Positions 23,594 to 34,520 of a DNA stretch of 64,000 nt are shown here, piece after piece. The notes beneath the pieces were generated by a model that ran no database searches, was not told the origin of the DNA, and saw only the letters and a program-made list of their open reading frames with translations. This DNA comes from Dichotomocladium elegans. Its lineage: Eukaryota > Mucoromycota > Mucoromycetes > Mucorales > Lichtheimiaceae. The position numbers were made by a program, and so were the translations under genes. The first letter of the stretch is position 1, and every line of letters begins with the position of its first letter. The stretch is taken from NCBI GenBank assembly GCA_025716815.1, contig JAIXMN010000006.1:186001-250000 (forward strand), in the 5' to 3' direction.

Positions 23594-23619
23594 ATCGAGG
23601 AGCAAATACACAGGACATA

Positions 23620-24275
23620 CACTATTTTCCAAAATAAAATCGCGTTTTGCCCAGAAGACGCTTGATGACAAATCGAATGTCACATGCATCCACCGAAAGA
23701 TGTCGCTTGGCAAATCCGTCTCTTTTATACACTTCTATATTCTGAAATAAGCAGCCTATTTTTCTGCGATGACCAAGGTCATATCGTTGATGAACATGGC
23801 TGTCCTGAACCTATGGACTATGTTATTGATGAAGAATTGCACTCTCTGCAATCCATTTGTTCTCACATCGAATATTTGCGTAGCATATCTTGCAGAGATA
23901 GCTCTCATCTTACTATCACACACATTCTCAACCGAAAGGATACAGATATTCGGATGAAAGAAGCGGGGATCAAGCGCAGTTACATAGCGTACACTGATTT
24001 CAAGAGAAGGTCAGATTTTTCAAACGGATATTTGAGAAAGACTTGAGTGCATCAGCTGCTGCAAAATAGCTAGGAATCCATGTTCGGTCAGCCTAATGAT
24101 GGGCATTACAGTACGAGATTGACCTGGCAGCGTCTTTGAGAAACTTAGAGAGGGGTTGCTCGCGTATTCTCACTGAAGAGCATAAGAGCTTTATCTTAGA
24201 ATGTATTGATGAAAATCCGTCCATTGTTCTAGAGCAGCTGATGGAGCAACTAAAAGATTTGAGGCTCTCAAAGTA
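23620..24275 (+). mobile_element. Truncated Tc1/mariner element
   Basis: Left terminal repeat CACTATTTTCCAAAAT starts after TA at 23618-23619. The transposase N-terminus is readable (DDQGHIVDEHGCPEPMDY, then VIDEELHSLQSICSH and RMKEAGIKRSY), with a frameshift near 24005 and stops after it. The copy ends at about 24275, in the helix-turn-helix region, before any catalytic residue. It abuts the Fanzor-like fragment on its left. Confidence 0.85.
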
Positions 24276-24599
24276 CTGTAATTAAGGCAACATGATGGAT
24301 GGTGGTCAGACTAGTACAAAGCGCTATTACCCTATGTGTCAACACTCGGTATTCGGTTAAAGCATTACGGTCTTGTAACACCGAAGTTGTATCAGTGGTG
24401 ATAGCGTGGTTGGATGCAGTCCTTAATGTGTCTACATGCACTCCTTCATGTGTCTGCTGTGATTACTTTTGGATCAACGGGACCTCAATTTTATTATAAA
24501 TAACGGGGACTTGGGCAACTGATTTTCCTTACCAGATCCATCCTCCTCCTCCTGCTCTCTTGTGCCTTGAACGGTACACAACCCTGTCATACCGACTTG

Positions 24600-25010
24600 C
24601 TTCAATCTACAATCTTCTAATATTTCTGATCCTCTGCAGATAATGATATCAGTCTAACTCAAGTGCCTCGAGAGGAGAGGATATGAGCTTTGGGTGGGAC
24701 TGAGATTTGGCTGCACCCGCGCAAGTCTCCAACCATGGCTTCGTCGAGGTAATTCTGTCTTCGTCCGCTTCTGCCGATGGTGTTGCCGATGGTCAGTCGT
24801 TGTCCCTCCTCGTTCCTTCTTCCAACCCTTCCGCCGTCGCATCCCGCCGTCGAGGCTCAACAGCTTCGGCTCAACAGCTTCGGCTCTCTCCCTCCCTACC
24901 TTTTTCGCCATTGCTATCGCAATGGCACACCTAGCTACCTTCGGGGTAAGTTGAAGAGTAAGAAGGGGCCTGATATTTTCTGTTGACTAACGGGTATTTA
25001 TGCGGCAAAT
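24600..25010 (+). repeat. Short repeat keeping only a Fanzor-type 3' end
   Basis: A copy at 61835-62230 matches it end to end, from AATCTTCTAATATT and CTCTGCAGATAATGATA through CTCGAGAGGAGAGGATATG. Both keep a readable piece, MAAPAQVSNHGFVEV (24707) and a Ser/Pro-rich tail. Both end in HCYRNGTPSYLRGKLK followed by TTTTCTGTTGACTAACG. The same terminal block closes both large Fanzor-like relics. It therefore looks like an internally deleted, non-autonomous member of that element family. Confidence 0.6.
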
Positions 25011-25131
25011 TTTATGTTTTTGTGCGACGTTGATAATATTTTTGTGCGACATTTTATTTTACTTTGTATGCGTCATAATTTTCCTCCCTTGCGAAATTTA
25101 CTATTGAAAATTACTATTGAAAATAAAGTAT

Positions 25132-26600
25132 ATGGCACCATCACTCACCATTCCACAGGCTTCAAGCTCGCGACTGCCCGCCGAGATACCCAGCGAGAAG
25201 ACATCGCCGCAGGGCTAGCTTTCCTTAGAGAAGCATACAACCAAGTCCTGTCGGTCTTGGATGTATACCCTACAGAATACCGATCCGAGCAAGGATGTAT
25301 TTATTACAACGCTAAAAGGCATTCTTCCAACCATTTTCGTGCCTTCACATGGCTTGAGCACGTCTTCCAACGTAGCCGCCGTCGTGTCTTCCAATATTTT
25401 CCTCTTCGGCGATCCTGCGCTCTTTGTCATATGCAGATCGACACGACGATCCTCGTGCAACACATCCTACGAAGGCTAAGCACCACGTCGGTCAGCAGTT
25501 GGGTCTCTGGGGAGGAATCGTTGACTTAAACTCACCTGCGTTCAGACACGAAGAAGACGGTACGATTGAGCTCCACAGCGCGATCCACATTGACAGGGTG
25601 GGCGTTACCGTCTTCAAGAGGTCGAGCGGCCAACGACCGTCATACGTAGCGCGGGGGTTGGAGACGAGACCAACCACATCAGCACGTTGACAACGCCGGA
25701 GCAACAGGACATCTTCGGTAGACGTGCCGCCGTCACACCTGGGAGGGTGGATCTTTTTCTTCTATGTCTCCGAGAACTCCAGGCTTGAGCGCGATGCCTG
25801 TCAGAAGTTATGGGACACAACCCGTAACGAGTTAATATTCGCAATACCAAAAAGCACCATCGGTTACTGGAGCAGATCAAGGATACGAATCCTGAATTCT
25901 CTTGCCAAAGAAGTCCTCGCTGCTGTTCAAGCATGTGGCTTGGGCAATACTGAATTTAATCGCTTCCTGCTTGCTCGGTCCCAAGTATCACCCGTACTCG
26001 AGAACTTTTCTGCGAATAGAACTGCCCACGATGTCGACACCCAAACTCTATTCCGCAACCTCCGTTTGTCGGCATAATCCAACAAGCAACTAGCCGAGGA
26101 AAAGGTTTTTAATCGACTTGACCGAGAATTTCGGTCTGAAATGCTGTACCCGTGATGGGTAATTGGTCCGCTGGTAATGCGAGACATCACCAGCCAATCC
26201 GTGGCGATGGCTTCCGGCGCCTTCTCAAGCGTGGCAAACGCTGCTTGGACGAGTTCAAGTCCAGTAAATACTGCATTGCATGCGAGAATGAGAGCCTTTC
26301 TATATTCAGAACGATGCCTAATCCACGAACTCTACCGACAGGCTGAGAATCACAACGCGATTTATCATGGCCTGCTATGGTAAGAGCATTCATTAGGTTC
26401 AGAATAGGTTTGCGCGAGCGCCTGTCGGAGCTGTCCGACGTCCACCAAGAAAGGCAAGACCACCGGAGTCCGGCCGAAGCGATGTTTTCTATGCCTAGTA
26501 TGGCTAGCACACAACTAGCTACCTTTTGGGGGGCCGTAAGTTAAAGGATAAGAAGGGGAACGTTCTCAATGTTGGCTAATAAACGCCATACATTTCCGGC
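25132..26600 (+). pseudogene. Fanzor-like (TnpB-related) protein relic, second lineage
   Basis: Motifs appear in order but in different frames: GIVDLNSPAFRHEEDG and AIHIDRVGVTVFKR (about 25510-25620); AVTPGRVDLFLLC (25728), which sits where TnpB-like nucleases have the RuvC-I VDPG motif; LEQIKDTNPE and EVLAAVQACGLGNTEFNR; then PVMGNWSAGNARHHQ, PIRGDGFRRLLKRG, DEFKSSKYCIACENES (half of a zinc finger) and YHGLLW (26370). The 3' end at about 26495-26600 is the shared family terminus. The RuvC-I Asp reads Thr if my alignment is right. At least five frame changes make it dead. Assignment rests on motif order and the parallel with 56510-58475. Confidence 0.6.
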
Positions 26601-26812
26601 TTATCCATCTTCGGGACAACATTTTGGGAAATAATGCCAAACACAAAAACCCAGCGATTGCGTGAAAGAACCAATGTTATGCGTTTGCAACGAATCATTG
26701 GTTGACTGGGATAACGCTGGAAGCTTCCGAAGGGAATTTTATTGTGCTTGTTCCCCGCTCTTCAAGTTGGTCACTGCTTCTCTTCTATAAATATATAATA
26801 CTTGTCCACATA

Positions 26813-29800
26813 ATGGTTCAGCATCGTAATCCCGTACACAAGGCAATTGTGAAGAGTGTACTCTCTGGAGATACCGTAATCCTCAGGGGAAAGCCGCGTC
26901 CCAATGGTCCACCTCTTGAGCGTCTTCTTGCTCTCTCCAATGTCCAAGCACCGAGATTGGGTAATAGGGACAGAGATGATGAGGTATACGCATTGTTATC
27001 TGGTTTTAGTTCTCATATGCTAATGATTGCGTCGACAGCCCTTTGCCTTTAACTCTCGTGAATTCCTTCGCAAGCTTTTAGTTGGCAAGGAAGTTTCATT
27101 CGTACCAGAGTACACAATAACGACGACCAACCCTCCGCGCGAATATGGTTCCATCATGCTCGCCACTGGTGAGACTGTTGCAGAGCTCGGTGTTAAGGAA
27201 GGCTGGTTGAAAGTACGCGAAGGGCGTAACCGCGATGAAGAGAAGGAGGCTGTTTTAGATCATCTACTTAATCTTGAGGAAGAAGCGCGCCAGGCCCAAC
27301 GGGGCTTATGGAACACAGATGCAGAGGTAGGTCTATATATATATAATGGTGCTGTTAGGGCAAAGAGAAACAAAAAGTGGGTAATATGTAAAAATCAGGG
27401 CATCCGTGAAGTGGCCTATAATTTCGAGGGCGATGCCCGCGCATTCTTGAGCAAGTATAAGGGCAAACTGTTGGATGGTGAGGCGACTTTTCTTTGGTTT
27501 ATTGATTATCGCAAAAAAAGAGGAACTTGCTAAAATCTAACTTTTTTTTTAGCAATTATCGAGCAAGTCCGTGATGCATCTACTTTCCGGGTTCTTCTGA
27601 TGCTCCCGGACAACTCCCAACAGATAATCACATTACTGTTGACAGGCATCAAGGCCCCTTCATGCAAACGTGAGAATGGGCCTGAAATTTCTGAGCCTTT
27701 CAGTGAAGAAGCCAAGTATTTTGTCGAAACTCGCCTGCTGCAGCGCGGTGTCAAGGTGGTTCTGGAGGGTCTTGGTCAGTCGGGAGGCCAAAATTTTGTT
27801 GGTTCGGTAAAACATCCTGCGGGGAATATTACAGAGCTTCTCTTGGCAAACGGCTATGCAAGATGCGTGGATTGGAGTATGACTTTAGTTACGGGTGGGC
27901 CCATGCAGCTTCGAAATGCGGAGAGGTATAGAGTTTCTACTTGTTTCCACTTCTTGCTTATCATGGTCAGATTCGATTTAAATTGCCTAGAATTGCCAAG
28001 GAGAAAAAACTGCGTGTCTGGCGCGATTTTGTTGCGAAAGAGAAGACAAGCGATTCTGAGTTTGAGGCTACGGTACAAAACATCAATTTTTGTTTAGTTC
28101 GTCTGCGGTGCTAAGCTGATGTACCGCGATGATAGGTGATACGAATCGTCACCGGCGATACCATCTTGGTCAAAACCAAGGCAGGCTCTGAACGAAAGCT
28201 GCAGCTTTCCAGCGTGAAGCAGGCTCCAAGGTAAAAGAACGATATTACGATTAGGAGGGGCGAAATGCTGACCAAAAAATTATCACAGAGGTATCGGTAG
28301 CACTGCCCCTGGCGGTAGTGGCAAGTCGCGCGATATCAAAGAAGTTGGCTACCAGTTTGAGGCTCGTGAATTCTTGCGGAAAAAGTTAATTGGAAAGACT
28401 GTATGTCTGAGGCCATATAATTATTGGTTAATTACTAATCTGGCTGGTAGGTTAATATCGCGATCGACTATCACAAACCAGCCCAGGATGGCTTTGAGGC
28501 CAAGGACTGTGCTACTGTCAAGCTTGGACAAACGTAAAGGCAACTGATTATGTGAACAATAATATATAGAGCGTATGGTAATTTTGAATTAGTAATATTG
28601 CGGAGCAACTCGTCGAACGTGGCCTTGCGACTGTTATCCGCCACCGCAAAGATGATGATAACCGCTCTCAAAATTATGATCAGCTTCTTCTTGCCGAGAG
28701 CAAGTAGGTGCACAACGTAAACGCTAACCAATGAGAAATCGAAATAACTTTTAATGCACAGGGCGCAAGAAGGTCAGAAGGGACTGCATAGCACGAAGGA
28801 GCAACCTGTTGTTCGAATTGTTGATGCTTCTGAGGTTGGTCACACCATCATATCAGAAAATATTAAGTGCTTAATCAGTCGGCCGGCAAACAGAATGTCT
28901 CCAAATCACGGCAGTTCCTCACATTCCTTAAACGCAGCGGCAAGCAAAAGGCAGTAGTGGATCATGCTGTTAATGGATCGCGCCTCTTCTTGTGGGTCCC
29001 GAAAGAGAACTGCCGTTTAGTATTTGTATTAGCCGGCGTCCGGGCACCTCGCGTTGGCAAGACGCCGAACGAACGCTCTGAGCCTTACGGCCAGGAGGCA
29101 CTTGACTATGTGATCGAGCATTGCTTGCAGCGTGATGTAGAAATTCAGGTTGACAACGTCGATAAAGTCGGTAGCTTTATTGGCACGATCTTCATCAATG
29201 GAGAGAACTTGGCTCTGGCCTTGCTTGAGCGCGGCCTTGCCACGGTCCATGACTTCTCTGCAAACGAATCCCAATACTCGTCTCAGCTTTACAATGCTGA
29301 GCGTACTGCGCGTGCTGCGAGAAAGGGTCTGTGGAAGGACTATAACGAAGAAGCCGAGCGACTGGCGGAGAATGCGGAGGATTTGGATGTTGTAGTAGAG
29401 CCTCGGCGCGAATATATCGATTTGGTTATCTCGGAGTACATCAGTGGCCATCGGTTCTATATCCAGGTCATTAATGAAGATGTTCGCAAGCTAGAGACAC
29501 TGATGCGGGAGATGTCCCAATATCACACAAGCCGAGGCAGTATGGATAGCGGACATAAACCCCGTGTTGGTGATCTGATCAGCGCCAGATTTACAGAAGA
29601 CGACAGCTGGTACAGGGCCAAGGTTCGTCGGGTTTCGACATCTGGTGTTGAAGTCATCTACATCGATTATGGCAACGTAAGTGATACAAATAAAACATTT
29701 CTAATGCTTTAAACAGACCCGCTTCTTTTAGTCTGAATTCATTCCCATTACGCGTGTCCGACCGCTCCCCGACCAGTTCAAAGCCCTCAAGCCGCAGGCA

Positions 29801-30273
29801 CAAGAGGCGGTACTGTCCTTTGTCAAAGGACCCAACCGAGAAGATGACTTCGGGGATGAGTCGCTCGAGTGTCTGCGAGACCTTACTGGCGTATGTTTTG
29901 AAACTCTATATTTATCAGAATCGATGCATACTTATCAAATCAATAGGGAAAGCAATTAGTTGCTAACATTGATGCGCATGAAGGTGGTGTTCTCTGTCTG
30001 ACGCTTTACGACCCGTCTACTTCTAGCGATGCGCAGGCGAGTTTGAACCTGGAAATGGTCCGTAGCGGAGCATTGTTGGTCAACCCGAGCGTGCGTTATG
30101 CAGCTGCGAACACGCAAGCGATGAAATCACTCCAGCAAGCCCAGGAGTCTGCGAGACGTGAAAGAGTAAGAAATTTGCCCATCATGATCGATGATTATAG
30201 CCAACTAACCTTACCTAACTAGATCGGCCTCTTTGTGTATGGCGATCCAAGCAGTGAAGATCAGGCCATCTGA
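26813..30273 (+). CDS. SND1: Tudor staphylococcal nuclease (SND1-like)
   Basis: Tudor-SN is a multifunctional RNA-binding nuclease scaffold in transcription, splicing and stress granules. Fourteen exons: 26813-26983, 27039-27326, 27399-27477, 27553-27925, 27991-28072, 28136-28230, 28289-28400, 28451-28533, 28593-28703, 28762-28834, 28879-29676, 29732-29890, 29947-30165, 30223-30273; all in phase, 897 residues (human 910). Four SN-like domains are visible, starting [44 protein letters not shown] and [17 protein letters not shown]. The Tudor domain follows ([20 protein letters not shown], then YIDYGN), interrupting a split fifth SN domain. The repeated ARLG/APR and RGLATV elements fit the family. 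As known for Tudor-SN, domains lack most nuclease catalytic residues. The gene sits between two transposon blocks but is intact. Confidence 0.96.
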
Positions 30274-30488
30274 TTGTGCTAGGTGGTAATAAAAGCAGGA
30301 GAAGAATATTGCATGTGCAACAATACGAATGCGTCGTGTGTCCACGTAATGGAAGCGCAGGTTTTTTATGTTGACAAGTAATCCTATTCAAGCGCAAATA
30401 TCAATTTATAAGCCATACACTCTTTTCCAAAACCTAAGTCGCACCCTGCCAGTTTTGAAGTCGCAGGATGGCAAAAATAGAATCGCAT

Positions 30489-30930
30489 TGTTACTTCTGG
30501 TACCACTTCGGTGTTACCAACCATACCTCCTCGATGGTCGTGAAATCATCTTCATCAGACATCCCCTGATAGTCGCGACTATACATCCATCTCATCAAAT
30601 CTTTTCCCCATACGTATCAACTCCATCTATACCATATCATCACTAACACATATAAATATCGAGCAATCCAGCAGTATCAATAAACCTCAGTTCTCTACAT
30701 CCAAGTTATACACTTGTCTTATTTTTACCTCATCCTCAGTATTGATCTGTGGCGCCGGCATTACCACTAAGTCCCGCACGAGAACTCCCCAGACACTGAC
30801 TCAATCAAGGAGGTAATAGCCAACCCTATTTCACTAACTTTATATTTTTAGAGCCAATCAGCAGCTCTTATCTACAGCCAGAACCAATCCGAATTACTTG
30901 TCACTCGTACAACCAAACACCAGAGTAACA
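30489..30930. mobile_element. Solo LTR nested in the Tc1 leader
   Basis: 442 bp bounded by TGTTACTTCTGGT and ACCAGAGTAACA, an inverted repeat with the TG...CA ends of LTRs. GCAT directly precedes (30485-30488) and directly follows (30931-30934). In sister Tc1 copies this point reads GCATGATGACAAA without a break, so GCAT is a target duplication. A TATA-like ACATATAAATATC lies inside. No internal retrotransposon sequence remains, as after LTR-LTR recombination. Confidence 0.85.
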
Positions 30931-31025
30931 GCATGATGACAAATCGAATGTCACATGCACGCACGGAAAGATGTCGCACAAAAAAAGCTTGGCTCTTTCT
31001 CTTTTATACACTTTTATAATCTGAA

Positions 31026-32180
31026 ATGAGCAATCTTTTTTTCTACGAAGATGGCCAAGGCCATGTCGTTGATGAGCGTGGCTGTCCTGAACCTATGGAC
31101 TACGTCATTGATGAGGAAATGTACTCACTGCAATCCGTTTGTTCTCACACTGAATATCTGCGTAGCATATCTTCCAAAGATGACTCTGGGCTTGTTGCTA
31201 CGCACATTCCCAAACAAAAGGAGACAGACATTCGGATGAAAGAAGTGGGTTTCAAGCGCAGTTACACAGCATACACGGACCAAGACAAGGTCAGATTTTT
31301 CAAATTGATGTTTGAGAAGGTCTTAAGTGCATCAGCTGCTGCAAAACAGCTAGGAATCCATGTTCGTTCAGCCCAGCGATGGGCATTACAGTACGGAAGG
31401 GACCCTGACAGCATTTTTAAGAAACCTAAAGCGAGGGGTCGTTCGCGTATTCTCAATGAAGAGCACAAGAGCGTTATTTTAGAATGTGTTGATGAGAATC
31501 CATCCATTGTTCTAGAGCAACTGATGGAGCAACTTCTCCAGAGATTCGAAGGTCTCAAAGTATCCAAAACGACACTCCATCGATTTATGAAAAACGAATG
31601 CAACTTGTCATTGAAAATGGCGCGGTTTCAGCCTGTAGACAGGAATAGCAATGCAAAAATCCAAGAGCGCCTTGACTGGGTGCGCAGATGGGACACGACC
31701 GACATCGACTTTAGAAAAAACTGCGTTTTTCTTGATGAGTCCGGGTTTCATATTAATATGAAACGCAGCATGGCATGGTCCAAGAAAGGGACTCCTGTAG
31801 TGGTCACAGTACCAAAGACAAGAGCAAAGACAACCACAATCTTGGGAGCAATCTCCCCATCAGGCATCATTAAATGTAGCTTGAGACTCCCGCAGCCACC
31901 AACCAAGAAAAGAAAGAGGGCAGGTCAGTCGGAAGCTGCGAGCAAAGGAACTGTAACTGGACATTATCTCAGCTTTCTTAAGGCAACAATGGATGAGATG
32001 GATAAGTATGAACATATGAAGGGCCATTATTTGGTAATGGATAATGCACCAATCCATAAAGCCGAGGATATCTCTAAATACATCGAGTCTCGAGGATATC
32101 GATGTGCCTATCTTCCACCATACTCGCCTGAACTCAATCCGATTGAGCAGTTTTGGTCAGTTGTGAAGAGCAAAGTATAA
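31026..32180 (+). CDS. Tc1/mariner transposase, 3'-truncated by a stop
   Basis: Cut-and-paste transposase of the IS630/Tc1/mariner superfamily; 384 residues. Order: an N-terminal extension (MSNLFFYEDGQGHVVDE, residues 1-85) of unknown role; a helix-turn-helix part (LSASAAAKQLGIHVRSAQRW, then KPKARGRSRI); then the catalytic domain. The catalytic triad is visible: FLDESGF, VMDNAPIH and NPIEQFW, with 34 residues between the second Asp and the Glu (DD34E). The frame stops after SVVKSKV, but the next bases still read RNRFLESE. Sister copies at 61800 and 8310 have Lys where this one has TAA, so the last part of the protein is lost. Possibly inactive. Confidence 0.9.
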   Translation: MSNLFFYEDGQGHVVDERGCPEPMDYVIDEEMYSLQSVCSHTEYLRSISSKDDSGLVATHIPKQKETDIRMKEVGFKRSYTAYTDQDKVRFFKLMFEKVLSASAAAKQLGIHVRSAQRWALQYGRDPDSIFKKPKARGRSRILNEEHKSVILECVDENPSIVLEQLMEQLLQRFEGLKVSKTTLHRFMKNECNLSLKMARFQPVDRNSNAKIQERLDWVRRWDTTDIDFRKNCVFLDESGFHINMKRSMAWSKKGTPVVVTVPKTRAKTTTILGAISPSGIIKCSLRLPQPPTKKRKRAGQSEAASKGTVTGHYLSFLKATMDEMDKYEHMKGHYLVMDNAPIHKAEDISKYIESRGYRCAYLPPYSPELNPIEQFWSVVKSKV

Positions 32181-32409
32181 CGCAATAGGTTCTTAGAAAG
32201 CGAATAAAGCAACTACAGATGACCGGCATGTTCAACAGTAGGGAATAAGATATTTATCCATGACGAGGAATGGTCTTGGATAGGAAAAAATGGATGCGAC
32301 AGGCATTATAATGCAGTGATGCCATTGCTGGATGATAAATGAAAAGTTGTTATTACACACTACTCCGGCCTTGATTTTCTATATCCTTAGACTCTCTTCC
32401 ATGGGTTAT

Positions 32410-34520
32410 CCGGTATGAATCTTTATATAGACTTGCCTTTTATTCGAATCTAACGTCCATGTCCCATGTCCTTTGTAGATTGACCCATCGCACCCTCGTG
32501 CCCCTTTCGCGCCCTTTGGGGGGCCCTTCGTCTTTACTCTGTTAGGAAACTTGACCTGGTCGATATTGTCCAGCTTGAATGAAACTATGAGTTCTTCTAG
32601 GGCACATTTATGATCTGAGCGCTGTTGATCGTCGCAGCAGGCGAGCAATAATTTATCAAGAGCGCATTTGGCGCTGTTGTATTTTTTTACTATCAGCGTG
32701 AAATTTATATCACTGAGTGGAAGCATATCGAGTCGTCCTGCCCCAACAGGTAAGTACCAGCTCAGAATATCTAAGGATTATTTCAATACCTTGTTCAGAT
32801 GGTACGGCGCTCATTAAATGCCATCGACGTGAAATCATGTATGACTCTACAAGATTCCCAAGACTTGTACAGTTCCTGTTGAATGTTTATGATTGCGAAC
32901 TGGCATATAACTCCTTGTAGTTTGCTGAGAGCTCTAGTCATTACTATGTCAACACATTGGTCGTTATCCTTGTAGATAATTCGCGTTAAAACTTCTTTGT
33001 TATAGCTTATAGCTTGCATGCCTGTCCAAGTCCTGGACCCTTACAAAATCTTCTTACATGCTTTGTAAGCCATTCATGCATGCTGTGGATCAACTTCATT
33101 ATTCCACCAGAGATCGATAGGATTTGCTTCAGTCCCCAATGCGCGCCCTCAACCCTTTGAGTAGTCTTGGTCCCAAGATGCAGGTGCTTCTCGGCCCACG
33201 GACCTCACCACATCTCCTTATATGACAAAAGCCTGAAGTAGCTGATAATTACTACATGGATATCTTTTGGTCAAGAGCACACACCCATTGATGTAGTTGT
33301 TAAGCTCTTCCAATAATTAAATGGCGGTATTCTTCCACGGCAGAGTCAAATATGTCGACTTCTCGCCCATAGACAATTCTTGGTACAGTGTCTTGGTATC
33401 TCTGAAGGTCTTTATCATTAAAACATCTGACAGCACGGGCTCTAAAGTTGTTGCTTATATGCCGGCCGCAAAGAATATGCGGGATGGACGGGAAAACAGC
33501 GTGAAGCGTAGCGTGCAAGGCCTTGTTGTCGTCTGTTACAAATAGCCCTGGCTGATTTCAATGCGAGCAGTATTCGAGAATACTACAGATTGAAATGTCT
33601 CTAAGATCCATTTGTATGATATCTCTTTTTCATCTGAAAGTAATGCTGCGGCAATGAAAAAGGTGCGTGGAGCCCGTGCATTGTTGACTGATGCAAGGTT
33701 GTCTACGCCGACAATATTGACAAATGGCATCTTGTTGATATCGGTCTTGTGGGTAGCATCAATGATGATAACTTCGGGAAAGATACCAGCGCGCTCAATT
33801 GATGAAGGATGGGTGATAAAAAGTGAGTTCATGACGCCGTCTGATGCCTTATATCGAAGCTTATATCCTCTTGCTAAAAGATAATCATGGACCTGCTGAA
33901 CTTGGTTGGACCCATCATTGCTTGCACTTTTCTGCTGAATATTATATATATCCTTGGCTATCATGGTGGGGTTTCCATTAAGGTCACATGTCAGGCGGCG
34001 GATTTGCGCAAGCTTGACACCTTTGCTGGCCATCTCCACTATCTTTGCTTGTGTGTCACCACTAGGTTTACGAGCATTAGAGTACACCAGGGGATTGGTA
34101 GCTAGTTCATGGTTCTCATGGCAGTCAATACTGGATTTTTCTCTCCTGACAGTCCACTCTTCTCCTTCCTTGAAAGTCGCATACACCCTCCAGGGGCAGC
34201 CGAGCTTCTTCGTAAAGCGTAGTGGCCATCTCTTGACGACACCATTTACGCAGCGATACTCAGATTCATTCTGCTTGTCGCATTTTTTGTCGCTGGGCCT
34301 GTATTCATTTAACTCAATGTATGGTGGTATTCTTTGTAACCTCTGTCATACTTGACTCCCTGTTTACGTAAACGGTGTTGTCCCCCATGGATGCATGCGA
34401 AAGAGCAATATGACATTTTTCTTATTGGTACCACTATCTTTGATAGATACATCAAAGCCGTTTGCAATAGCGTACTCACGGATAGCTGTTTTGAGATCGT
34501 CGCGAATACGGTAAGACGTG
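32410..34520 (-). pseudogene. Decayed MULE (Mutator-like) transposase
   Basis: Minus-strand pieces in order: DLKTAIREYAIANGFDVSI (34495), KRWPLRFTKKLGCPWRVYAT (34215), giving a FAR1-type DNA-binding start; then PEVIIIDATHKTDINKMPF, carrying the first catalytic Asp, and TFFIAAALLSDEKE (33800-33610); then HATLHAVFPSIPHILCGRH (33510), and in another frame HLHLGTKTTQRVEGAHWGLK (33180-33110). The tail reads VKTKGPPKGAKGARG and CDGSIYKG (32540-32470). Several frameshifts and stops break it. Family is clear from the IIDATHKT and CGRH motifs. Confidence 0.85.

Larger units (their letters stand above)
30418..32200 (+). mobile_element. Tc1/mariner element, best preserved copy
   Basis: Left end starts after TA at 30416-30417 (CACTCTTTTCCAAAAC, then AAGTCGCAGGAT). 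The 5' leader is interrupted by a solo LTR at 30489-30930. The transposase frame follows at 31026. Homology to sister copies continues a few codons past its stop (RNRFLESE) to about 32200. I could not find a right terminal repeat, so the 3' end is probably truncated or too diverged. Confidence 0.8.

Noticed and set aside
26785..26800. TATA box for SND1
   Set aside because: TATAAATATATAAT lies only 13-28 bp before the ATG, leaving no room for a normal start site and leader; AT-rich sequence is common here.
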